From: DAIOFH01 sp036745875
Lineage (GTDB): Bacteria; Planctomycetota; SZUA-567
Reading direction: 5' to 3'
NCBI GenBank assembly: GCA_036745875.1
Contig: DAIOFH010000025.1
Location: forward strand, 1-38,315
Length of the DNA: 38,315 nt
Shown here: piece by piece, positions 32,271 through 38,315 of the stretch
Layout of the letters: every line of letters starts with the position of its first letter
Numbering within the stretch: position 1 is the first letter of the stretch
Translations under genes and position numbers: made by a program
The notes under the pieces: generated by a model
The model's database searches: none
What the model saw: the letters and a program-made list of their open reading frames with translations, nothing else
What the model was told of the DNA's origin: nothing

Positions 32271-32441
32271 ATGACCAGAAGGTTTACAAAAGGTTTCACC
32301 CTTATCGAGTTGATGATTGTCATCGCAATCATCGCCATTATCGCCATTGTCGCCATTCCCCGTTTGCGCAGCAGTTGGAATGCGGCCCAGGAAACCGCGG
32401 TCGAAGCTCCCGCTCCCCAAGGCGGTACGACAGGGCAGTAA
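32271..32441 (+). CDS. very short type IV pilin-like peptide
   Basis: A 56-residue protein. The prepilin leader MTRRFTKG is followed by FTLIELMIVIAIIAIIAI, the class III signal cleaved between Gly8 and Phe9 with Glu at +5 of the mature form. The mature peptide would be about 48 residues: one hydrophobic helix and a Pro/Ala/Gln/Gly tail, with no globular pilin head. The ATG at 32271 is preferred to one at 32259 because GGAG lies 6 nt upstream. Full-length pilins have 130 or more residues. This could be a minor pseudopilin, a secretion or surface-display helix, or the remnant of one. It precedes a regulator gene by 42 bp. No prepilin peptidase or assembly ATPase is in the window. Confidence 0.75.
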   Translation: MTRRFTKGFTLIELMIVIAIIAIIAIVAIPRLRSSWNAAQETAVEAPAPQGGTTGQ

Positions 32442-32483
32442 GATACAAATATGCACTCTTGCCACCAGTGAAAGGGACACGCG

Positions 32484-33401
32484 GTGTCTGAAGCATTGGG
32501 CAATCCGGTCACCACCATGATTTTTGTTGTCGACGAAGATGCTGCGGAACGCGAAAGGATGACTTCAGTCCTCTCCGCGGCGGGATATGCGGTTGTCCCC
32601 ATGGAAGGCCTCGACAAAGCGGAAAGCCTTATTGCGCACAATGCTGCCTGCGACGTGCTCCTGCTTTCGGCCGAGGCGCTCGCTGATCATGAAAGCAGAT
32701 TCGACGCCATTCTGGACAAAATGGAAAAGAAGCCGAAGGTGATAATCTGCGGCTCTGACCGTGGCGGCAAACTGGCTTCCTATTGCCTGAATCTTGGTGC
32801 GACCGATTTTCTCGCCCGTCCACTCACCGATGACGAAATACTCGAATCCGTCAACCAGGCAATCGCCGACGGCCTATCCGGGGAGGATGCGGATAGGGAC
32901 TCCATCATCGCGTCAAGCCCCGTCTCCGGGTGGATTGAACTCACTTCAACCTCCGAACTCGACCAGCTGCGCCGACTCCAGAGATTTTCCGACGCCTTGT
33001 TTGCCAGCAGCCTCCCGGCGAGCGTCTGCGAGGACCTGAAGATGGCTGTCGAGGAAGTGGGCCGCAACGCGATGGAATGGGGCAACCAGTTTGACCCGGA
33101 TAAAAAGGTCAGCTTGAGTTACTGCATGTTTGACGACCGCATTGTCATCAAATGCCAGGACGAGGGCGAAGGGTTCAAGCGGGAAAGCGTTCCCGATCCC
33201 ACAGCCGATCCAGTCAAAACGATGCAGTTGCGACAGGAGGCGGGGAAGCGACCCGGCGGCTACGGCGTATACCTTATCCAGAAGCTCGTCGATGAGGTCG
33301 TGTATAATGAAAAAGGCAACTCGGTCCTTATGATCAAATATCTTCCCGACAGACCGACCCGGATATTCCTTGCGAGCAACGGAACAACCCCCAATGCCTG
33401 A
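32484..33401 (+). CDS. pseudoreceiver fused to RsbW-type ATPase (anti-sigma-like)
   Basis: A 305-residue protein. Residues 10-135 fold like a response-regulator receiver with the acidic cluster DED (17-19). The phospho-acceptor Asp position is Ser62 (LLLSAEA) and the switch Lys is Arg112 (ARPLT), so normal phosphorylation is unlikely. Residues about 155-290 form a small GHKL ATPase like RsbW/SpoIIAB: EEVGRNAMEWGN (N-box), DEGEGF and RPGGYGVYLI. Such domains bind anti-anti-sigma proteins or sigma factors and can phosphorylate Ser on STAS partners. The start is GTG at 32484 with AAAGGGA upstream. The end overlaps the next gene by 8 nt. A group 2 sigma factor elsewhere in the window is one possible target, by inference only. 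Confidence 0.8.
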   Translation: MSEALGNPVTTMIFVVDEDAAERERMTSVLSAAGYAVVPMEGLDKAESLIAHNAACDVLLLSAEALADHESRFDAILDKMEKKPKVIICGSDRGGKLASYCLNLGATDFLARPLTDDEILESVNQAIADGLSGEDADRDSIIASSPVSGWIELTSTSELDQLRRLQRFSDALFASSLPASVCEDLKMAVEEVGRNAMEWGNQFDPDKKVSLSYCMFDDRIVIKCQDEGEGFKRESVPDPTADPVKTMQLRQEAGKRPGGYGVYLIQKLVDEVVYNEKGNSVLMIKYLPDRPTRIFLASNGTTPNA

Positions 33402-33984
33402 GTGGACAGCCCTTTTCGATGCACATCTGCGGAAGCTCCTGGACGGGCAAGACCGCTCCGGATTTCTTGAACAATTCGGCTGGGTCGAGGAAATGTCGTC
33501 GCGCGCCCTTGCCGTCCTCAGCACCGAGTCCCTCGCTTCCACTCCGGCGGAAAAAATCTACGCCACTCTCGACAGCATCAACGTCCCCGGCTGCCAGGTG
33601 CGCATGACCAACCTCGGCAGGGTCAACCAGGCCTCGGACGTCATCGAGGGCATCCAAAAGCTGCTGTCCGCGCCCGGCGATTTCGCCGTCAAATACCGTG
33701 CCGGGAAAATACCCCAGGCAGGCATCGTCACCCTGACGCAGATCCTCTCCCTCGCGCGCCCGCACCGCTTCATCATCCGTAACGCGGCCTCTACCCGGGC
33801 CCTGGCGAAGGTGGTCCCACTTTACAGCGTTCGCGCCCTCGGCGAATTCGGCTATGAAGAATTTCTCGACATCTGCCGAGAGTTGACGAAGGTGGTCGAG
33901 ACCGAACTGAAAGCTTTCGGCCTTGCCGATTGGGCCCGCGAATACAGGTTCCTTTTGCTGTATGCGCTGTTGACCAGCGAATAG
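33394..33984 (+). CDS. unrecognised protein coupled to the pseudoreceiver/ATPase gene
   Basis: A 196-residue soluble protein that I cannot assign. It has no signal peptide, membrane segment or metal motif. It is mostly helical, and the stretch IPQAGIVTLTQILSLARPHRFIIRNAASTRAL loosely recalls domains that accompany McrB-like or restriction-type NTPases, but the resemblance is weak. The ATG at 33394 overlaps the stop of the preceding gene (stop at 33399-33401), so the two are translationally coupled and probably functional partners. An in-frame upstream start (33370) would lie deeper in the previous gene and is less likely. Base composition matches its neighbours. It could be a ligand or partner of the ATPase, a toxin/antitoxin-like factor or an unrelated enzyme. 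Confidence 0.6.
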   Translation: MPEWTALFDAHLRKLLDGQDRSGFLEQFGWVEEMSSRALAVLSTESLASTPAEKIYATLDSINVPGCQVRMTNLGRVNQASDVIEGIQKLLSAPGDFAVKYRAGKIPQAGIVTLTQILSLARPHRFIIRNAASTRALAKVVPLYSVRALGEFGYEEFLDICRELTKVVETELKAFGLADWAREYRFLLLYALLTSE

Positions 33985-34121
33985 GGATTGGTGGCCAGAA
34001 ATCGTATCGGAAATTCTCACATCCATTAATCACTCGCAATCGCCTGCTTGACGCAAGCGCCGTGCCGATATATTGTAATGTCATGTCATTTATTTTCAGT
34101 CAACGAATGAAGGAGACCCGG

Positions 34122-34466
34122 ATGCCGTATCTTGCGTTCAATACCAATGTGAAACTGTCGGAGGAACAGGCGGAAAGATTGCTGAATGCCTTGTCCGCCG
34201 CCACCGCTGCCGGAACAGGCAAACCTGAAAGCATTGTCCAAGTGCAGGTTTCCGGCGGTCAAAACATGTACCTGGCCGGCTCCTGCGATGCCAACTGTTA
34301 CATTGATTTCAAGGCTATCGCTCTCCCCGAGGCGATCGTCAAGGACTTGGCAGCATCGCTGTGCGGCGTCGCGGAACGCGAGCTCGGCATTCCGCAAAAG
34401 AGGGTTTATATTTCCTTTTCATCCTTCCAGGGTTCGATGTGGGGATGCAATGGCTGTACGTTTTAG
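34122..34466 (+). CDS. MIF-family tautomerase
   Basis: A 114-residue homologue of macrophage migration inhibitory factor / D-dopachrome tautomerase. The ATG at 34122 follows AAGGAG, and Pro comes immediately after Met, the catalytic Pro1 of the superfamily after Met removal. The motif NTNV at the start, GTGKPESIVQVQV (with the Lys equivalent to MIF Lys33), ERELGIPQKRVYISF and the C-terminal WGCNGCTF closely parallel animal MIF, which has the same length. A CxxxC pair (CDANC) lies near the MIF CxxC site. The protein should form a trimer and tautomerise keto-enol substrates such as phenylpyruvate; the natural substrate is unknown. It lies 40 bp upstream of pgi. Alternative in-frame starts upstream (33930) would overlap the previous gene. 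Confidence 0.85.
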   Translation: MPYLAFNTNVKLSEEQAERLLNALSAATAAGTGKPESIVQVQVSGGQNMYLAGSCDANCYIDFKAIALPEAIVKDLAASLCGVAERELGIPQKRVYISFSSFQGSMWGCNGCTF

Positions 34467-34506
34467 AAGTTTTGCAACACGATAAATTTCCTATAGGAGA
34501 AAAATC

Positions 34507-36180
34507 ATGCCGGCACAAGACAAAAACCCGACCCTTTCCCCAACCTGGAAGGCGCTTGGCAAGCATCAGAAGGCCATCGCGAAAAGTCCGATGAAGGCGT
34601 TGTTCGCCCGGGACAAAAAACGCTTTGACGCTTTTTCCCTCTCCGCTGTCGGCATACTGCTGGATTATTCCAAGAACCGGGTCACCTCGGAAACGATGCG
34701 GCTCCTTTTCAAGCTCGCGAAGGAAGCCGGCGTCGAAGACTACCGTGACCGCATGTTCCGCGGCGAGAAGATCAACTGGACGGAGAATCGCGCCGTCTTG
34801 CACGTGGCGCTACGCAACGTGAAAAACACCCCGATAAAGGTGGATGGCAAAAACGTCATGCCCGGCGTCAATCATGTCTTGGACAAAATGCGCAAGTTCT
34901 CGGACTCTGTCCGCACCGGCAAATGGAAAGGCTATACCGGCAAGGCGTTCAAACATGTCGTCAATATCGGCATCGGCGGTTCCGACCTAGGTCCCGTCAT
35001 GATCTGTGAAGCGCTCAAGCATTACCAGGACGGCCCGGCAGTGCATTTCGTCTCGAACGTAGACGCGACGGATTTCGTCGAAAAGACGAAGAACCTCGAT
35101 CCGGCGGAAACGCTGTTTATCGTCGCCTCGAAAACCTTCACCACCCAGGAAACGATGACCAATGCGGAAACAGCCCGCAAATGGCTTTTGAAGAAGCTGA
35201 AAGACAAGAAGGCGGTCGCCAAGCACTTTGTCGCCTTGTCGACCAACAAGGCCGAGGTGGAGAAGTTCGGCATTGACAGCGAAAACATGTTCGAATTCTG
35301 GGATTGGGTCGGCGGGCGGTATTCCTCCTGGTCGGCTATTGGCCTTCCGATCTGCTGCGCCATCGGCTTCAAGCGCTTCCGCGAATTGCTGGAAGGCGCA
35401 AACGCCATGGACCGGCATTTCAAGGTCACCCCGCTCGAGAAAAACCTTCCTGTCATCCTCGCCCTTCTCGGGGTATGGTACAACAACTTCTGGGGCGCGG
35501 CGACGCAGGCGATTTTGCCTTACGATCAGTACCTGCACCGTTTCGCCGCCTACTTCCAGCAGGGCGACATGGAGTCGAACGGCAAATACATAGACCGCGA
35601 CGGCAAGCCGGTCAACTACCAGACCGGTCCGGTGATCTGGGGCGAACCCGGCACCAACGGCCAGCATGCATTCTACCAGCTGATCCATCAGGGGACGAAA
35701 TTGATCCCCTGCGACTTCATCGGCGCGGCCAAATCGCAGAATCCCGTCGGCGACCACCATGTCAAGCTGATGGCTAACTTCTTCGCCCAGACGGAAGCCC
35801 TGTTGATGGGCAAGACCAGAAAAGAGGTCGAAGAGGAGTTGAAAAAGTCCGGTATGGACGCCAAGGCCATCCGCGCCCTTGCGCCGCATAAGGTATTCGA
35901 AGGCAACCGCCCGACCAATTCCATCATGGTGGAAAAGATCACCCCGCATGTCCTTGGCTCCCTGGTGGCGATGTACGAGCACAAGATCTTTGTCCAGGGC
36001 GTAATCTGGCGCGTCAACAGCTTTGACCAGTGGGGAGTGGAGCTCGGCAAAGTATTGGCCAAGACGATTCTCAGTGAGGAAAAAGACCTTATGGCCGGGA
36101 AGAAGGTCGACCTGTCGAAACACGATTCCTCGACTGCCGGCTTGCTGAAAGCATTCGTCAAGATGGCGAAAAAGAAATAA
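34507..36180 (+). CDS. pgi: glucose-6-phosphate isomerase
   Basis: A 557-residue enzyme interconverting glucose 6-phosphate and fructose 6-phosphate; it supplies the substrate of the phosphofructokinase at the window start. The sugar-isomerase folds show GIGGSDLGP, the signature DWVGGRYSSWSAIGLP and the second signature GEPGTNGQHAFYQLIHQGTKLIP with the catalytic Glu and His. The Lys near the C-terminus lies in FDQWGVELGK. Length matches the E. coli-like long form (about 550). The ATG follows AGGAG. It lies in a row with the MIF-family gene (40 bp before) and the esterase (15 bp after). Confidence 0.96.
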   Translation: MPAQDKNPTLSPTWKALGKHQKAIAKSPMKALFARDKKRFDAFSLSAVGILLDYSKNRVTSETMRLLFKLAKEAGVEDYRDRMFRGEKINWTENRAVLHVALRNVKNTPIKVDGKNVMPGVNHVLDKMRKFSDSVRTGKWKGYTGKAFKHVVNIGIGGSDLGPVMICEALKHYQDGPAVHFVSNVDATDFVEKTKNLDPAETLFIVASKTFTTQETMTNAETARKWLLKKLKDKKAVAKHFVALSTNKAEVEKFGIDSENMFEFWDWVGGRYSSWSAIGLPICCAIGFKRFRELLEGANAMDRHFKVTPLEKNLPVILALLGVWYNNFWGAATQAILPYDQYLHRFAAYFQQGDMESNGKYIDRDGKPVNYQTGPVIWGEPGTNGQHAFYQLIHQGTKLIPCDFIGAAKSQNPVGDHHVKLMANFFAQTEALLMGKTRKEVEEELKKSGMDAKAIRALAPHKVFEGNRPTNSIMVEKITPHVLGSLVAMYEHKIFVQGVIWRVNSFDQWGVELGKVLAKTILSEEKDLMAGKKVDLSKHDSSTAGLLKAFVKMAKKK

Positions 36181-36195
36181 GAAAAGGGGATATGA

Positions 36196-37226
36196 ATGAT
36201 CCGATGTGTTGTGACAGGATTGATTGTAGTTGCATTTACCGCCTGTTCCAGCGTCTCCGCTGAGGATGCGGCGGCTGAGCGACGGCGCGTATGGCAGGCA
36301 TATCTCAATCCCGCCGAACAGGCGGTATTGGCCAAGCCGCAGGAACGCGCGGCACCTGATCCTTCAGCAGATCCGGTCGCTCTCATCGCAAGCGCGCGCG
36401 ACGGGTTCAATGATATGATCATGCAGCTTGCTCCCCCCTCCCGGACTTACCGGGAGAGCCGTTTGCGGATGGCGGCGTGGAAGGCCTGTGGTTCAACCCC
36501 AAGGGATCGGGCACGGACAAGGTCTTGCTATATCTGCATGGCGGCGGGTTTCTCGTCGGCAGTGCCCAGACGGGTGCTGTAATATGCGGCCTCCTGGCCA
36601 AAACGGCCGACTGTCAGGCGTTTTCTCTGGAATACCCGCTTACGCCGGAGTCGACGTATCCGGCGCAGCTCGACTCTGCCGTCGCCGCTTACCGCATGCT
36701 TTTGGACAGGGGATTCAAGCCGGAGAAAATCGTCGTCGCAGGCGACTCCGCAGGGGGAAATCTAACCCTGACTCTCCTGTGCAAGCTTAGGGATTCAGGG
36801 ATTCCATTGCCCGCGGGCGCATACCTGGTATCACCGTGGGCCGATCTGACCCACTCCTTACCCACGCACAGCCTGAAGGCGGAAAGCGACTATGCGTTGA
36901 CAGAGGGGGATCTGGAACTGATGGCTGGCGCATACACCGGGGAAGGGGATCGGAAGAATCCATATGTTTCACCTGTTTTTGCCGATCTCCGAGGACTGCC
37001 GCCATTGATCATTCAGGTCGGATCGATGGAGGTGCTTCTCGACGACTCATTGACGTTGGCCAGAAATGCAGCCCTTGCCGACGTGCCGGTGTGGCTGTCG
37101 GTCTGGCCGGGCTATAGCCATGATTTCCAAATGTTCCACGGCTCCCTCGCAGGCGGCAAGCGAGCGCTGGAGGAGGCTGGGGGCATTTCTCAAACGCGCG
37201 TTGGACAGGGAAGTGCTGCAGGATAA
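36196..37226 (+). pseudogene. alpha/beta hydrolase (HSL-type esterase) with frameshift
   Basis: Two overlapping frames together make one secreted esterase of about 343 residues. The first (36196-36440) encodes a signal or lipoprotein-like leader (AFTACSS) and the N-terminal part. The second continues from LPDLPGEPFADGGVEGLWFNP to the end with HGGGF (oxyanion), GDSAGG (nucleophile Ser), an Asp in LLDDS and a His in YSHDF. The break lies at six C residues (36433-36438). With seven C the frame reads through smoothly as APPLPDLPG. This is consistent with a one-base deletion, a phase-variable tract, ribosomal slippage or a sequencing error. It follows pgi by 15 bp. Family known, substrate unknown. 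Confidence 0.75.
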
Positions 37227-37267
37227 TTAAGGACACCGGATCGTTTATCGAGATACGCTCGGCTGCG

Positions 37268-37300
37268 ACCACCTTTCCATGAATGGGAAGGTGGTTTTTT
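37268..37300 (+). terminator. terminator after the esterase gene
   Basis: ACCACCTTTCC (37268-37278) pairs with GGGAAGGTGGT (37285-37295) with one wobble and a 6-nt loop, then TTTTT. This is a strong intrinsic terminator ending the MIF-pgi-esterase unit. Confidence 0.88.
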
Positions 37301-38315
37301 CATGATTCATTCTCAAGAATGCTCCTGCCCGTCCGTTAATATCCTTGAAGGCGTATTCCGCATTACGGTAGGGATATGTCTCGGGCGGTGTACGGCGTGC
37401 CGCGCATGAAGCGAAATCGCCTGCCACGTAATGGATTGCGTGGTTATCACGGATAGATACCTACACGGATGAATCACATGAGAGTAATTGCGGAATTTTT
37501 CACCGCTTTTGCCTGCTTCTGCAGGTGTCTTGCCTCGACCAGCCGCGGGAGCGCGTCGCTGGGATTCTTCATGTATACATGTCTTGATTTTTCTGCGAGG
37601 GAATCTACTCCCTTGTTTAATATCCCGTATTGTAATTCCGGAAAATTCGGCAATGCTACATATGACCGTTCCTGGCCTCGGATGGCCGCGAACGGCGGAA
37701 CTGTTTTGTCGTTGATGCCTTTTACACCCGTTTCCAAGGAAGGAGCGGCATATTTAAAGGATTGATGTTCTGATTTTCAACTAACTCCAACCTCGGCCCA
37801 GGCAAGAAGTTTATCGGAAACTTCCTTGCCTTTGCCGCGTTTCTGTAATTTTATTTTCGGAAATGCTCGTGACGTCTATCGCCTTGTTGCGGCAGATGTT
37901 ATATGATTTATTGTCTTCGCGAATCCCCTCCTGATGCTCCCTCCCGGAAAATTAGTTCTAAAGTTGCAGCCTCTGTGGACGAAAACAAATGGCAGAGGAA
38001 GTCTTTTGGACAGGCATTTAATCTAAACAATAGATTCATTGTAACTATCTGTAACTCGGTGTGTTGTATTTTCAAAATTTTCGACGACGGTCGAGTTACT
38101 CTGAAACTGCGATATCTTTTTTGCTATTTTTTGCAGATTTATATTTGCATGTATTATCTTTTTATTTACAGGATTATTGTATAGTCATACGTTGTTTTGA
38201 TTTTTACCACTCTATGGATTTACTCCGCGAAATTGCCATATGTCATGCGTTGGTTTCGCATGCGTGACGAAATAGAGGTATGAACTGGTTCATGCAAACC
38301 GAGAAAAATAAAAAC
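37301..38315. other. about 1 kb without a supportable gene
   Basis: Becomes AT-rich towards the window end. Open frames exist (37469-37765 plus, 37474-37737 minus) but have no ribosome site, conserved motif or recognisable family, and they overlap each other. The perfect palindrome CATGTATACATG lies at 37570-37581. It may be a decayed gene or an upstream region of a gene beyond the window. Confidence 0.5.

Noticed and set aside
37474..37737. 87-codon minus-strand frame and the overlapping plus-strand frame 37469-37765
   Set aside because: The minus frame starts at TTG without a Shine-Dalgarno sequence, neither shows a family motif, and each is the shadow of the other.

Overview
The window reads as a bacterial chromosomal segment with GC-rich genes and clearly AT-richer intergenic DNA. 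It holds no rRNA, tRNA, insertion sequence or CRISPR array that I can see. The housekeeping content (gyrB-gyrA, recQ, xerC-like recombinase, dinB, pgi, phosphofructokinase), PAS/GGDEF signalling proteins without membrane segments, a type IV-pilin-like leader and GyrA/GyrB of the long Gram-negative type suggest a Gram-negative anaerobe or facultative organism. A member of the Planctomycetes-Verrucomicrobia-Lentisphaerae group is my best guess, with low confidence, because it rests on general protein character and not on a search.

Layout. (1) 93-2363: phosphofructokinase overlapping a ThiF-family adenylyltransferase with a ThiS-like N-terminus. (2) 2497-6835: a consensus promoter, a hairpin leader and a 1376-residue cytoplasmic hybrid histidine kinase. 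It converges, with 4 bp between stop codons, on a PAS-GGDEF protein (6840-7811, minus). (3) 7975-11067, minus: zupT-like zinc transporter followed by recQ. The recQ reading frame has no ATG, GTG or TTG upstream of its conserved N-terminus and seems to start at ATC. (4) 11378-12769: NCS2 purine permease. (5) 12856-17970, minus: gyrB-gyrA behind an attenuator-like hairpin. (6) 18292-20597: iron-type alcohol dehydrogenase coupled to dinB. (7) 20643-23743: xerC/D-type recombinase, a degenerate sigma-54-activator-like AAA+ protein and an XRE regulator. (8) 23744-24933: about 1.2 kb without a convincing gene, carrying dyads, a minus-strand terminator and a possible structured RNA. (9) 24934-26655, minus: group 2 sigma factor followed by an HDOD protein. 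(10) 26984-32170: ktrB-ktrA-ktrB and a CobA-HemD fusion with a degenerate methyltransferase half. (11) 32271-33984: a 56-residue pilin-like peptide, a pseudoreceiver/anti-sigma-type ATPase fusion and an unrecognised protein. (12) 34122-37226: a MIF-family tautomerase, pgi and a frameshifted esterase. (13) 37301-38315: no supportable gene.

Themes. Several signalling proteins keep their fold but have lost catalytic or phospho-acceptor residues: GSDEA for GGDEF, Ser for the receiver Asp, no GAFTGA and an altered Walker B, and the CobA GGDP motif. This points to binding or scaffold roles rather than enzymatic ones. The strongest leads for new biology are the three-gene unit at 32271-33984, the ATC start of recQ, and the KtrB-KtrA-KtrB cluster attached to a CobA-HemD fusion.
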